From Seminibacterium arietis (GTDB lineage: Bacteria; Pseudomonadota; Gammaproteobacteria; Enterobacterales; Pasteurellaceae): DNA of 64,000 nt. Below, piece after piece: positions 9,009 to 17,897 of this stretch. The notes beneath the pieces were generated by a model. It saw nothing but the letters and a program-made list of their open reading frames with translations, made no database searches and was not told the origin of the DNA. The stretch's first letter is position 1. Each line of letters opens with the position of its first letter. The position numbers and the translations under genes are program-made. The stretch spans positions 62,001 through 126,000 of the forward strand of contig NZ_JBHTJN010000008.1 of assembly GCF_042675725.1 (NCBI RefSeq), read 5' to 3'.

Positions 9009-9943
9009 TGTTTTTCTCCTTCAGGTTTGTTTAATGCCATCGAAATAAATAATTCTTCTAAACGGTTAGCTTTATTTCGCATACTTAATACTTTAACACC
9101 TTGTTCTGTTAATTGACTAAATAATAAATTTAACCCTTGTTGGCGTTTTACTTCTACTTCAAGGCAATTGTTATCGGAAAGTGCGGTACGATAATTCATA
9201 ATTTTCAAATTATTCAAATTACCTGCTAAATCTAAAATAAAAGTTTCTGTTTCTAGCTTTGATAGCAGAGATTTCATTGTCGTATTCACAACTAAACGAC
9301 CTTGTTGAATTATACCAATATGCCGACACAGCATTTCTGCCTCTTCTAAATAATGAGTAGTTAAAATGATCGTTGTACCCTGTTCATTAAGCTCACGCAA
9401 AAATGTCCACATCGTACGACGTAGTTCAATATCTACTCCAGCTGTAGGTTCATCTAGAATCAATAATTTAGGGTTATGCATTAATGCTCTTGCTATCATC
9501 AAGCGACGTTTCATTCCACCAGATAATTGCCGAGACTGTTGATAACGCTTATCCCATAAATCTAATTTTTTCAACCAATTTTCTGCTCGTTTTAATGCTT
9601 CTTTGCGTTCAATTCCGTAATAACCAGCTTGATTTACTAAAATATCTAACACATATTCAAAAGCATTAAAATTAAATTCTTGTGGCACAAGTCCGATATT
9701 TTGTTTAAGTGCGGTTGGATTCTCATCTAAATCTATTCCAAATACTTTTACCTTACCTGCTGTCTTATTTACTAGTGAGCAAATAATGCCAATAGCAGTG
9801 GATTTACCAGCACCATTATGTCCAAGCAATGCATAAAAATCTCCTGATTTCACTTTAAGATCAATTCCATGCAACGCTTTTACACCGTTTTTATATTCTT
9901 TTTCTAATTTACTTATTTCGAGAGCAAACATTCCATTTCCCAT
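9005..9943 (-). CDS. yadG: ABC transporter ATP-binding protein (YadG-like)
   Basis: Energises the YadH-like permease. Walker A is GHNGAGKST (near 41-49), the signature LSGGMKRRL (near 142), Walker B LLILDEPTAG and the H-loop TTHYLEEAE. The protein is close to E. coli YadG along its length (e.g. LVPQEFNFN, NQAGYYGIERKEA). The ATG at 9943 overlaps the last base of epmC. A second ATG at 9931 would give MFALEISKL and is closer to the E. coli N-terminus, so the start is uncertain by four codons. Confidence 0.93.
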   Translation of the reverse strand: MGNGMFALEISKLEKEYKNGVKALHGIDLKVKSGDFYALLGHNGAGKSTAIGIICSLVNKTAGKVKVFGIDLDENPTALKQNIGLVPQEFNFNAFEYVLDILVNQAGYYGIERKEALKRAENWLKKLDLWDKRYQQSRQLSGGMKRRLMIARALMHNPKLLILDEPTAGVDIELRRTMWTFLRELNEQGTTIILTTHYLEEAEMLCRHIGIIQQGRLVVNTTMKSLLSKLETETFILDLAGNLNNLKIMNYRTALSDNNCLEVEVKRQQGLNLLFSQLTEQGVKVLSMRNKANRLEELFISMALNKPEGEKQ

Positions 9944-10494
9944 TAAATTCGAGTTACATCAAATTGTTTTAAATCAATGTAATTTGGTGTGCCATAAAAA
10001 TCAGCTAAAGCCTGTCTTAATTTTTCCGCACGCTTAGGCAATCCTTTTTCAGCATAAATTTTAACCTGTTCATATACGGCTTGTTTGAAAGGCTGAGTAT
10101 CGCCTGGATTCCCATCTAAATTGTCGCTACTAGCAAAGTAACGAAAACCAGCTGCAGTCGCTAAAATCCATTCTATCGCTTGCGGTTTTACTTCTACTTT
10201 TTCAAATTCACGCTGTCGCTGAGCTGATCTCCCATCAGGCTCATACCAATAACCGAACTCCTCTAATTTTCGTCTTTCTTTACCTGCCACTAACCAATGT
10301 GCAATTTCATGTAATGCACTACTATAAAATCCCCTTGCAAAATAAATAGCATGATATGGAACACGATCATTAGCAGGAACATAAAGAGGTTCTTCTCCCC
10401 CTTTAACTAATTTAGTGTTGTATTCCTGTTCAAAAGTGCGGTTAAAAATTCCAATAATATCTTTTAATTTATGTTCTATTTCTAACAGTTTCAT
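9943..10494 (-). CDS. epmC: Elongation factor P hydroxylase
   Basis: YfcM/EpmC family: hydroxylates the beta-lysylated lysine of EF-P, the last and non-essential step of EF-P maturation. The 183 residues carry the metal-binding LHEIAHW motif (near 61) and family blocks VPYHAIYFARGFYSSA, FGYWYEPDGR and VEVKPQAIEW, all matching E. coli YfcM. It is upstream of and touching yadG, probably in one transcript. Confidence 0.93.
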   Translation of the reverse strand: MKLLEIEHKLKDIIGIFNRTFEQEYNTKLVKGGEEPLYVPANDRVPYHAIYFARGFYSSALHEIAHWLVAGKERRKLEEFGYWYEPDGRSAQRQREFEKVEVKPQAIEWILATAAGFRYFASSDNLDGNPGDTQPFKQAVYEQVKIYAEKGLPKRAEKLRQALADFYGTPNYIDLKQFDVTRI

Positions 10495-10506
10495 CTTAAT
10501 ATCCTA

Positions 10507-10536
10507 AAAATGAAGGACGCTTAGGTGCGTCCCTCA
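10507..10536 (-). terminator. Terminator after htpX
   Basis: GGACGC/GCGTCC stem (10515-10520 with 10527-10532) extended by TGA/TCA around one mismatch. Read on the minus strand it ends in TTTTT, directly downstream of htpX and upstream of epmC. Confidence 0.75.
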
Positions 10537-10554
10537 TTATCCACTGTTTTTAAA

Positions 10555-11415
10555 TTATTTCAAACTATCTAAATTACGCAAAGCTTCGATCCGTTTTTCT
10601 AGCGGTGGATGGCTTAAAAATAACGTAAACAATCCTCCTCGCTTACTATTAATTGCGAATGCCGCTAGCTGTCCTTCCATTTCTTGTGGTTCGTGTAATT
10701 TTTGTAAACGCTGTAAAGCAGCAATCATTTTATGTTTACCAACTAACTCAGCTGAACCTGCATCCGCTCTAAATTCCCGATAACGAGAAAACCACATAGC
10801 AATAATGCTGGCAAGTAAACCAAATACGATTTCTAATACCATGGAAATGACAAAATACATACTTTGACTAACCTCACCATCTCGATTACTTGCCGCTGCT
10901 TTTGCAAGAATTCTAGAAATAAAAATGACAAACGTATTTAATACCCCTTGTAATAGAGTCATTGTGACCATGTCACCATTTTTTATATGACTGATTTCAT
11001 GTGCCAGTACTGCTTCTGCCTCATCTCTCGTCATTTCATTTAACAGTCCTGTACTTACTGCTACTAATGAATTATTTTGGCTCGGACCTGTAGCAAATGC
11101 ATTTACGTCTGTTGAATGATAAATTGCTACTTCTGGCATCGGTAATTGAACTTTTTGAGATTGTTGCTGTATAGTCTGAAGCAACCAACGTTCTTGTTCA
11201 TTACGAGGTTGTTGGATAATTTCTCCATTAACTGAACGCAATGCCATGGTTTTTGATAAAAATAAAGAAATTAGTGAACCACTGAAACCAAATAAGGCTG
11301 CCATAATTAACAACCCCATCGTATCTTGAGAGTGAATACCAGTTAAGCTTAAAATAATATTGAATACGACTAACACAGCCATATTAGTTGCTAAAAATAG
11401 CAAAATTCTCATCAT
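10555..11415 (-). CDS. htpX: Membrane zinc protease HtpX
   Basis: Inner-membrane M48 metalloprotease that degrades misfolded membrane proteins alongside FtsH (also encoded in this window). The 286 residues have two N-terminal membrane segments (5-25, 34-54), the zinc motif H139-E140-x-x-H143 in LAHEISH at the same numbering as E. coli HtpX, a third ligand Glu in REFRADAG (near 214), and two further hydrophobic stretches between 150 and 210. It has its own upstream gap of about 150 bp and its own terminator. Confidence 0.96.
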   Translation of the reverse strand: MMRILLFLATNMAVLVVFNIILSLTGIHSQDTMGLLIMAALFGFSGSLISLFLSKTMALRSVNGEIIQQPRNEQERWLLQTIQQQSQKVQLPMPEVAIYHSTDVNAFATGPSQNNSLVAVSTGLLNEMTRDEAEAVLAHEISHIKNGDMVTMTLLQGVLNTFVIFISRILAKAAASNRDGEVSQSMYFVISMVLEIVFGLLASIIAMWFSRYREFRADAGSAELVGKHKMIAALQRLQKLHEPQEMEGQLAAFAINSKRGGLFTLFLSHPPLEKRIEALRNLDSLK

Positions 11416-11564
11416 AAAAATACCTCGTTAGTAAAAGTAAAGTAGAGTTAAGTATTAATCAGTAAATAGTTGCTAAATTATCAATTTCAAGAGGTTATAT
11501 AAAAATAAAAAAATTGCGATGAATTTGTAAAATTTTCACCGCACTTATCATTCATTAATAAAGG

Positions 11565-12689
11565 TTAACTACGTCGATAATCGTTTGCTTGTTTTAGAAG
11601 CTGATGACTTTCTTTTAGAAACTGTTGAGAATAATTACCAAACCATTGTTTTACTTGATTAAAACAATCAATAAAACCCTGTTTATCCCCATTTTCAATA
11701 AATTTTAAACTTTCTTCATAGCTTTGTTGCATACTTTTAATTACGGTTAAATTTTCTGGTTTATCCATGATAATATCCGCATAAAGTCCTCCATCTTGAG
11801 CAAATAATCTACCAATCATCGCTAATTCCAAACGATAGATAGGAGAAGATAAAGCTAATAATTTCGATAATTGGACTGGTTGCTTTGATAAGTGTAAACC
11901 ACTTGCAAAAGTAGAAAAATGACGTAATGCTTGTACATAGGTCATGTTTTGATCATGCTCTATTGCATCAACGCAATAAATTTTAGCTCCCCAAATTTGA
12001 ATTTGATCTAAAAACCATTGATAACGTTCTAGATAACGACCATCACAACGAACAACAATTTGTTTAGCCATACTTTCAATATCTGGACCAAACATTGGAT
12101 GTAATCCTACTACCGCACCAGAATGTACTTCTAACATTTTCTTTAATGGTAAGCACTTAACAGAAGTTAAATCTGTCAATAGCATATTTTCTGTTAAATA
12201 TGGTCGCAATGATTCAATAACTTCTTGTGTATCACAAATAGGTACAGAAACTATTACTACATTAGCACCAGCTAAAATTTTACCCGCATTTAACCAATCT
12301 GCTTTGTCTAAAATTGATACTGGATAACCTGATGCACTAAGATAACTAGCGAATAATCCACCTAGTTTTCCTTTCCCGCCAACAATAACAATTTTCTTAA
12401 TAGCAGGATTTACTGTTTTAAAACCATATTGGTTTTCACTAGCATAAGATTCTCGCATTAAACGACGTAATACATCTTCAATTAACTCAGCGGAAACACC
12501 TATATTCTCAGCTTCTTTTCTACGAGCAAGTAACATATCAGCTTCACGATCAGGTACATAAATAGGTAAACCTTTTTTATGTTTGAGTTCTCCAACTTTT
12601 TTGACTAATGACAAGCGTTTCTCGATCAATTGCAATAGTTCGCGATCAAGCTGATCAATCTCTGCCCTTAACTCTTGTAATGATTCCAC
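11565..12689 (-). CDS. tyrA: T-protein: chorismate mutase / prephenate dehydrogenase
   Basis: Converts chorismate to prephenate and then 4-hydroxyphenylpyruvate, committing carbon to tyrosine. The N-terminal mutase domain (1-90) shows LRAEIDQLDRELLQLI and the catalytic region around KHKKGLPIYVPDRE. The dehydrogenase domain begins with the NAD loop IVIVGGKGKLGGLF (near 100) and contains VGLHPMFGPD. It has 374 residues, like E. coli TyrA. It lies 27 bp downstream of aroF, reproducing the aroF-tyrA operon of E. coli, so TyrR control is expected to cover both. Confidence 0.97.
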   Translation of the reverse strand: MESLQELRAEIDQLDRELLQLIEKRLSLVKKVGELKHKKGLPIYVPDREADMLLARRKEAENIGVSAELIEDVLRRLMRESYASENQYGFKTVNPAIKKIVIVGGKGKLGGLFASYLSASGYPVSILDKADWLNAGKILAGANVVIVSVPICDTQEVIESLRPYLTENMLLTDLTSVKCLPLKKMLEVHSGAVVGLHPMFGPDIESMAKQIVVRCDGRYLERYQWFLDQIQIWGAKIYCVDAIEHDQNMTYVQALRHFSTFASGLHLSKQPVQLSKLLALSSPIYRLELAMIGRLFAQDGGLYADIIMDKPENLTVIKSMQQSYEESLKFIENGDKQGFIDCFNQVKQWFGNYSQQFLKESHQLLKQANDYRRS

Positions 12690-12716
12690 AAATATTCCTT
12701 TTTCACACTAATATTT

Positions 12717-13787
12717 TTAATTTTCTCTGTTTTTCAAAACATCAGCAAGTTTTCTTAATAATTGCTCTGTAGTTTCCCAGTCAATACAAGCATCCGTAAT
12801 TGATACACCATATTTCATTTCACTTATTAGTTGATCCGCACTTTGATTACCTGCATAAATATTGCTTTCTAACATTAACCCAATAATAGATTCGTTACCC
12901 GCCATAATTTGTCGCACAGCTTCTTCTGCAATTATAGGTTGACGACGATAATCTTTATTTGAATTACCATGACTGCAATCTATCATAATCGCTGTTTCAA
13001 GCCCCGCTTTTTGTAATTCTTGCTCACATTGTGCCACAAATTCTGGCTGGTAGTTCGGTGCTTTGCCCCCACGCAAAATAACGTGTCCATCAGGATTTCC
13101 CGCAGTATGCAATAAATTTACTTGACCTTGTTGATTGATACCAATAAAGCTATGCCCCATTGAAGCTGCTTTCATAGCATTAATTGCCGTTGACAAACTA
13201 CCATCAGTACCATTCTTAAAACCTACTGCCATTGATAATCCTGATGCTAATTCACGATGAGTCTGTGATTCTGTAGTTCTTGCTCCAATTGCTGACCAAC
13301 TGAATAAATCAGCCATATATTGAGGCGTAATAGGGTCTAGAGCTTCTGTTGCTAAGGGTAATCCAAGCTCCGACAATTCAAGCAATAATTGACGAGCAAT
13401 ATGAAGACCGTGTTCAACATCAAAAGTACCATCTATTTTGGGGTCATTGATTAAACCTTTCCAACCTACAGTGGTTCTTGGTTTTTCAAAATAAACTCTC
13501 ATTACAATGTAAAGTTGTTGTGACAGTTCTTTTGACAATTTTTGTAGTCGTTGTGCATAATCTATCGCAGCAAGAGGATCATGAATTGAACAAGGTCCAA
13601 TAACCACCAACAACCGTTTATTTTTCTTATGAATAATATCTGCAACTTCTTTACGACTTCGTTCAATTTGACGATGTAATTCAGCTGGTAACGGTAATTT
13701 TTCTTTTAATTCCTGTGGTGTCACTAATACTTTTTCATTGATAATATTAACATTATGGATACTGTCTTTATAATTTACTTTATTCAT
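12717..13787 (-). CDS. aroF: DAHP synthase, tyrosine-sensitive (AroF) type
   Basis: First step of the shikimate pathway: PEP + erythrose-4-phosphate gives DAHP. The N-terminus (NVNIINEKVLVTPQEL) and internal blocks (TEALDPITPQY, MIDCSHGNSNKDYRRQP, MLESNIYAGNQ) match E. coli AroF rather than AroG. The open frame extends to 13835, but I place the start at the ATG at 13787, which has AAGGAAG seven bases upstream; the extra 16 residues have no family counterpart. Gives 356 residues. tyrA is downstream, and two TyrR-like boxes overlap the promoter upstream. A second, AroG-type paralogue is at 61265-62353. Confidence 0.95.
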   Translation of the reverse strand: MNKVNYKDSIHNVNIINEKVLVTPQELKEKLPLPAELHRQIERSRKEVADIIHKKNKRLLVVIGPCSIHDPLAAIDYAQRLQKLSKELSQQLYIVMRVYFEKPRTTVGWKGLINDPKIDGTFDVEHGLHIARQLLLELSELGLPLATEALDPITPQYMADLFSWSAIGARTTESQTHRELASGLSMAVGFKNGTDGSLSTAINAMKAASMGHSFIGINQQGQVNLLHTAGNPDGHVILRGGKAPNYQPEFVAQCEQELQKAGLETAIMIDCSHGNSNKDYRRQPIIAEEAVRQIMAGNESIIGLMLESNIYAGNQSADQLISEMKYGVSITDACIDWETTEQLLRKLADVLKNREN

Positions 13788-13816
13788 ACTACTTCCTTTA
13801 TGCTTACAACAAAACA

Positions 13817-13834
13817 TGTAAAATATTATATACA
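13817..13834 (-). promoter_or_regulatory. TyrR box 1 (candidate), over the aroF -10
   Basis: TGTAAA-N6-TATACA matches the TyrR consensus TGTAAA-N6-TTTACA in 11 of 12 defined bases. It covers the minus-strand -10 TATAAT (complement of 13825-13830), a repressor-like position 30 bp before the aroF ATG. Confidence 0.75.
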
Positions 13835-13839
13835 ATATA

Positions 13840-13857
13840 TGTACATATAAAGTTACA
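13840..13857 (-). promoter_or_regulatory. TyrR box 2 (candidate), upstream of the aroF -10
   Basis: TGTACA-N6-GTTACA matches the consensus in 10 of 12 defined bases. It is 23 bp (about two helical turns) from box 1, the adjacent strong/weak arrangement that supports tyrosine-dependent TyrR repression in E. coli. Confidence 0.65.
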
Positions 13858-13926
13858 CTTTATCTTTTAAAATTTCAACTGTTTTTATCATTTTTATCAC
13901 TTAATACAATAAAAACATCTTTAATA

Positions 13927-13954
13927 CAAAAAAGCCTTTCAAAAGAGAAAGGCT
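13927..13954 (-). terminator. Terminator after ydfG
   Basis: AGCCTTTC (13933-13940) pairs with GAAAGGCT (13947-13954), loop of six. On the minus strand the stem is followed by T6. It lies between ydfG and the aroF promoter. Confidence 0.88.
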
Positions 13955-13999
13955 ATAAATTTCTACCGCACTTTTAGATTAGTAATATCAGTTATTCCC

Positions 14000-14758
14000 T
14001 TATACTATTGATTTTTTTGCTACAGCAAGAGGTGAAAATGTTTGTGCTACTGGCATTACTTCAATACGATTAATATTAACATGCGGAGGTTGATTATTTA
14101 GCCATAACACAATTTCTGCAATATCTTCTGGTTTTACATAATCAATATGCTCATATACTTTCGCAGCTTTCTGAACATCACCTTTAAAGCGTACATTAGA
14201 AAATTCAGTATCACCACAAAGTCCAGGCTCAAGATTGGTCACTTTTATAGCAGTTCCTGCTAAATCAGCCCGTAAATTTAAACTAAATTGTTTAACAAAA
14301 GCTTTAGTCCCACCATAAACATTACCTCCTGGATAAGGATAATTCCCAGCGATTGAACCTAAGTTGATAATATGGCCACTATTTCTATCAACCATTTGTG
14401 GCAAAATCAATCTTGTAACAGTTACTAATCCTTTAATGTTAGTATCAATCATCTGATACCAATCATTCAGATTAGTTTTATGAGCAGGTTCTAATCCTAA
14501 AGCTAAACCAGCATTATTTATTAGTAAATCAACCGCACTTAGCGATTTCGGTAAACTATTTAATGCTTTTTCAATTGCGGCCGTATCTCTCAAGTCAAAA
14601 GCTAAAGGATAAAAACTTTCACCAAACTCATTTTTAAGCTTATCCAAACGCTCAGTGCGTCTTCCAGTACCAATTACTTGATAATTTGCTTGGATTAGCT
14701 TACGACAAATAGCCTCACCAAAGCCAGCCGTTACTCCCGTAATTAATGCTATTTTCAT
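14000..14758 (-). CDS. ydfG: NADP-dependent 3-hydroxy acid dehydrogenase YdfG (short-chain dehydrogenase)
   Basis: Classical SDR that oxidises L-allo-threonine/serine-type 3-hydroxy acids and reduces malonic semialdehyde in E. coli. The 252 residues show the Rossmann loop TGVTAGFGEA (8-17), NADP-type TGRRTERL, NNAGLALGLEPAH, and the catalytic triad S (NLGSIAGNYP, near 138) and YxxxK in NVYGGTKAFVKQFS (near 151-155). It closely tracks E. coli YdfG, including VRFKGD and HVNINRIEVMPV. Single-gene unit between two terminators. Confidence 0.93.
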   Translation of the reverse strand: MKIALITGVTAGFGEAICRKLIQANYQVIGTGRRTERLDKLKNEFGESFYPLAFDLRDTAAIEKALNSLPKSLSAVDLLINNAGLALGLEPAHKTNLNDWYQMIDTNIKGLVTVTRLILPQMVDRNSGHIINLGSIAGNYPYPGGNVYGGTKAFVKQFSLNLRADLAGTAIKVTNLEPGLCGDTEFSNVRFKGDVQKAAKVYEHIDYVKPEDIAEIVLWLNNQPPHVNINRIEVMPVAQTFSPLAVAKKSIV

Positions 14759-14773
14759 CTATCTATTATCCTT

Positions 14774-14809
14774 AATTAAAAAAAATCAGGAGTATTATAC
14801 CCCTGATTT
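14774..14809 (-). terminator. Terminator after ftsH
   Basis: AAATCAGG (14783-14790) pairs with CCTGATTT (14802-14809). Read on the minus strand it is followed by eight T. It sits 12 bp past the ftsH stop. Confidence 0.9.
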
Positions 14810-14820
14810 CTATCATCAAA

Positions 14821-16725
14821 TTAATCTTGATCGGATTTTTCTGAATTTTCTACCGCACTACAACGCTTTTCACTTTCATTTGATTGAGTAACTTTAGGTT
14901 CGTTATCAACCCAGCCTGAAGGTGGCGTGACAATTTCTCTATTCATTAATTGCTTAATTTGTTCTTCTTCAATAGTTTCATATTTCACTAAAGCATCTTT
15001 CATCGCATGTAAAATATCCATATTATCATTTAGAATTTGTCTAGCTCGTTCATAATTTCTGGTCACAATTAAACGGACCTCTTCATCAATTAAATGTGCG
15101 GTTTCATCTGACATATGTTTTGCTTTAGCCATTGATCTTCCTAAAAACACTTCACCTTCATCTTCAGTATAAAGAATCGGTCCTAATTTTTCAGAAAATC
15201 CCCATTGAGTGACCATATTGCGAGCAATATTTGTTGCAACTTTAATATCATTTGATGCACCAGTAGAAATATTTTCCTCTCCATAAATCAACTCTTCTGC
15301 TAAACGCCCAGCATAAAGAGTGGAAAGTTTACTTTCCAGTTGTTTTTGACTAATACTAATCTGATCACCTTCTGGCAAAAAGAATGTAACTCCTAAAGCA
15401 CGACCTCTTGGGATAATAGTAACTTTATGAACAGGATCGTGTTCAGGTACTAAATAGCCAACTATTGCATGTCCAGCTTCATGATAAGCAGTTGATTCTT
15501 TTTGTTTTTCTGTCATTATCATAGTCCGACGTTCAGGTCCCATATTGATTTTATCTTTTGCTTTTTCAAATTCCAACATAGTTACTAAACGTTTGTTAGT
15601 ACGTGCAGCAAAAAGTGCGGCTTCATTAACTAAATTTGCCAAATCAGCTCCTGAATAACCTGGAGTTCCTCTTGCTAAAGTCATCGCATCAACATCATCA
15701 CCGAGTGGTACTTTTCGCATGTGTACTTTTAAAATATGCTCACGTCCACGTACATCAGGCAAACCAACCACTACCTGACGATCAAATCGACCTGGACGAG
15801 TCAAAGCTGGATCAAGGACATCTGGTCGGTTAGTTGCTGCGATAACTATCACACCTTCGTTTCCTTCAAAACCGTCCATTTCTACTAACATCTGGTTAAG
15901 AGTTTGTTCACGTTCATCATGACCACCTCCTAATCCTGCTCCCCGCTGACGACCAACAGCATCAATTTCATCAATAAAAATCAGGCAAGGTGCATTCTTT
16001 TTTGCCTGCTCAAACATGTCTCTCACTCGAGAAGCCCCAACACCAACAAACATCTCGACAAAGTCAGAACCAGAGATTGTAAAAAATGGGACTTGAGCCT
16101 CACCAGCAATAGCTTTAGCTAATAAAGTTTTACCAGTTCCAGGCGGACCAACCATTAAAATACCTTTTGGAATTTTTCCTCCAAGTTTTTGGAATTTATT
16201 AGGATCACGCAAGAAATCCACGATCTCACCGACTTCTTCTTTAGCTTCATCGCAACCAGCAACATCGGCAAAAGTCGTTTTAATTTGCTCTTTAGTAAGC
16301 ATTTTAGCTCGACTTTTTCCAAAGCTCATTGCTTTACCGCCACCGCCTTGCATTTGACGCATAAAAAACAACCACACGCCAATCAGCAATATCATTGGAA
16401 ACCAAGAAATTAGAATTTGAGCTAAAAATCCACGTTTTTCAGGTAAACTACCTTCCACTTTAACTTTTTTATTCAATAAATCATTAAGCAACTTATCATC
16501 ATAAATTGGCATAACTGTAGAATATTTTGAACCATCTGTTTTGGTTACAAGCAATTCATTTTCATTAAAACGGACCTGCCCTACTTGATTATTTCCGACA
16601 TCGGAAATGAAACTCGTATAATCCGTTAAATTATCGCTAGAGTTACCGCTAAAACTTTGATATGCAGTCATCATAACAACAGCTACAATAATCCAAAGTA
16701 TTAAATTTTTTACCATATCACTCAA
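14821..16725 (-). CDS. ftsH: ATP-dependent zinc metalloprotease FtsH
   Basis: Hexameric inner-membrane AAA+ protease that degrades LpxC, sigma-32 and unassembled membrane proteins in other proteobacteria. In the 634 residues: membrane segments at about 7-22 and 103-122 with a periplasmic domain between, Walker A GPPGTGKT near 192, Walker B LIFIDEIDAVG, second-region-of-homology arginines in ALTRPGRFDRQ, and the zinc motif HEAGH near 415. rlmE is upstream (85-bp gap), the same order as E. coli rlmE-ftsH. Confidence 0.98.
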   Translation of the reverse strand: MSDMVKNLILWIIVAVVMMTAYQSFSGNSSDNLTDYTSFISDVGNNQVGQVRFNENELLVTKTDGSKYSTVMPIYDDKLLNDLLNKKVKVEGSLPEKRGFLAQILISWFPMILLIGVWLFFMRQMQGGGGKAMSFGKSRAKMLTKEQIKTTFADVAGCDEAKEEVGEIVDFLRDPNKFQKLGGKIPKGILMVGPPGTGKTLLAKAIAGEAQVPFFTISGSDFVEMFVGVGASRVRDMFEQAKKNAPCLIFIDEIDAVGRQRGAGLGGGHDEREQTLNQMLVEMDGFEGNEGVIVIAATNRPDVLDPALTRPGRFDRQVVVGLPDVRGREHILKVHMRKVPLGDDVDAMTLARGTPGYSGADLANLVNEAALFAARTNKRLVTMLEFEKAKDKINMGPERRTMIMTEKQKESTAYHEAGHAIVGYLVPEHDPVHKVTIIPRGRALGVTFFLPEGDQISISQKQLESKLSTLYAGRLAEELIYGEENISTGASNDIKVATNIARNMVTQWGFSEKLGPILYTEDEGEVFLGRSMAKAKHMSDETAHLIDEEVRLIVTRNYERARQILNDNMDILHAMKDALVKYETIEEEQIKQLMNREIVTPPSGWVDNEPKVTQSNESEKRCSAVENSEKSDQD

Positions 16726-16810
16726 GGTTTTACCTCGTTTATTCTTAAGTTAATAATTTGTCACAAGCTTACTACATTCGATACTAAATTTAAAGCTATC
16801 AAATTTATTG

Positions 16811-17440
16811 TTAATGTTTGTAACCTGTTGCAACGATATATACTTCTCGAGAACGCCCTCGTGAAGCCTCAGGTTTACGAACTTTGACTACTGAAAACAA
16901 AGATCTAATTTCTTTCAAATAATCATCAAATCCTTCACCTTGAAATACTTTTACTACAAAACTCCCTTTTGGTGCCAATACTTGCTTGCACATATCTAAT
17001 GCTAACTCTACTAAATACATGGCTCGTGGAATATCTACTGAAGGCATACCGCTAAAGTTTGGAGCCATATCAGACATCACTACATCAACTTTACTCTCTC
17101 CAACTCGTTCTAGCAAAGCTTTAAGTACATTTTCATCACGAAAATCTCCTTGTAAAAAATCAACACCAACAATAGGATCCATGTCTAAAATATCACAAGC
17201 AATCACTCTACCGCGCTGACCAATCTCACTAACAACATACTGTGACCAACCACCTGGAGCAGCTCCAAGATCTACTACGGTCATGCCTTGTTTAAATAGG
17301 CGATCTGTTTGCTGAATCTCATCAAGTTTAAAATAAGCTCTAGAGCGTAATTTTTGTTTGTGTGCTTTTTGCACAAATGGATCATTAAAATGTTCGTTCA
17401 GCCAACGGCTTGAACTTGCCGATCGTTTTTTCTTTCCCAT
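16811..17440 (-). CDS. rlmE: 23S rRNA 2'-O-methyltransferase RlmE (FtsJ/RrmJ)
   Basis: SAM-dependent methylation of U2552 in the A-loop of 23S rRNA, a late 50S assembly step. The 209 residues carry YFKLDEI (catalytic Lys near 37), the SAM loop VVDLGAAPGGWSQ (near 56-68), VMSDMAPNFSG with the catalytic Asp, and VVKVFQGEGFD with the catalytic Lys. Divergent from yhbY as in E. coli, and probably co-transcribed with ftsH. Confidence 0.97.
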   Translation of the reverse strand: MGKKKRSASSSRWLNEHFNDPFVQKAHKQKLRSRAYFKLDEIQQTDRLFKQGMTVVDLGAAPGGWSQYVVSEIGQRGRVIACDILDMDPIVGVDFLQGDFRDENVLKALLERVGESKVDVVMSDMAPNFSGMPSVDIPRAMYLVELALDMCKQVLAPKGSFVVKVFQGEGFDDYLKEIRSLFSVVKVRKPEASRGRSREVYIVATGYKH

Positions 17441-17555
17441 AATGTTTTAAATTTTGTGGTAGTTTTCTCAATATAAGGTTAAAATCTCAGGGTTCAAGTC
17501 GGAAATATTACTTTTTATAAATCTGACCGCACTTTTTACTATCAGGATAACAAAG

Positions 17556-17852
17556 ATGAAATTATCAACTAAACAAAAACAGTTTCTAAAAGCACTAGCA
17601 CACCACTTAAACCCTGTCGTAATGCTCGGCAACAATGGTCTTACTGAAGGTGTAGTTGCTGAAATTGACAACGCATTAAATCATCACGAACTTATAAAAG
17701 TCAAAATTAATGGTTCGGATCGCGAAACTAAACAGTTAATTATTAATGCAATCATTCGTGAAACTAAAGCCTGCGAAGTACAAACTATAGGACATATTTT
17801 GGTACTTTATCGTCCCTCAAAAGAATCAAAAATTCAGCTACCCCGTCAATGA
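17556..17852 (+). CDS. yhbY: CRM-domain RNA-binding protein YhbY
   Basis: Small (98-residue) KH-like CRM protein associated with pre-50S particles. The whole protein is one CRM domain: KQKQFLKALAHHLNPVVMLG, the LGNNGLTEG loop (near 25), and the C-terminal strand IGHILVLYRPS. ATG preceded by AGGATAAC. Divergent from rlmE, whose product also acts on the 50S subunit; the genes share a 115-bp intergenic region carrying a USS. Confidence 0.94.
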   Translation: MKLSTKQKQFLKALAHHLNPVVMLGNNGLTEGVVAEIDNALNHHELIKVKINGSDRETKQLIINAIIRETKACEVQTIGHILVLYRPSKESKIQLPRQ

Positions 17853-17873
17853 ATTAAATTCTAATCTATCTAC

Positions 17874-17897
17874 AAAGACGCCTGAAGCGTCTTTATT
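17874..17897. terminator. Bidirectional terminator between yhbY and greA
   Basis: AAAGACGC (17874-17881) pairs with GCGTCTTT (17887-17894), loop CTGAA. T-rich on both exits, and it overlaps the first bases of the greA stop codon complement (17893-17895). Confidence 0.85.

Noticed and set aside
13788..13835. Sixteen-residue N-terminal extension of AroF
   Set aside because: It crosses TyrR box 1 and the -10 region, has no family counterpart, and the ATG at 13787 has a strong ribosome site.
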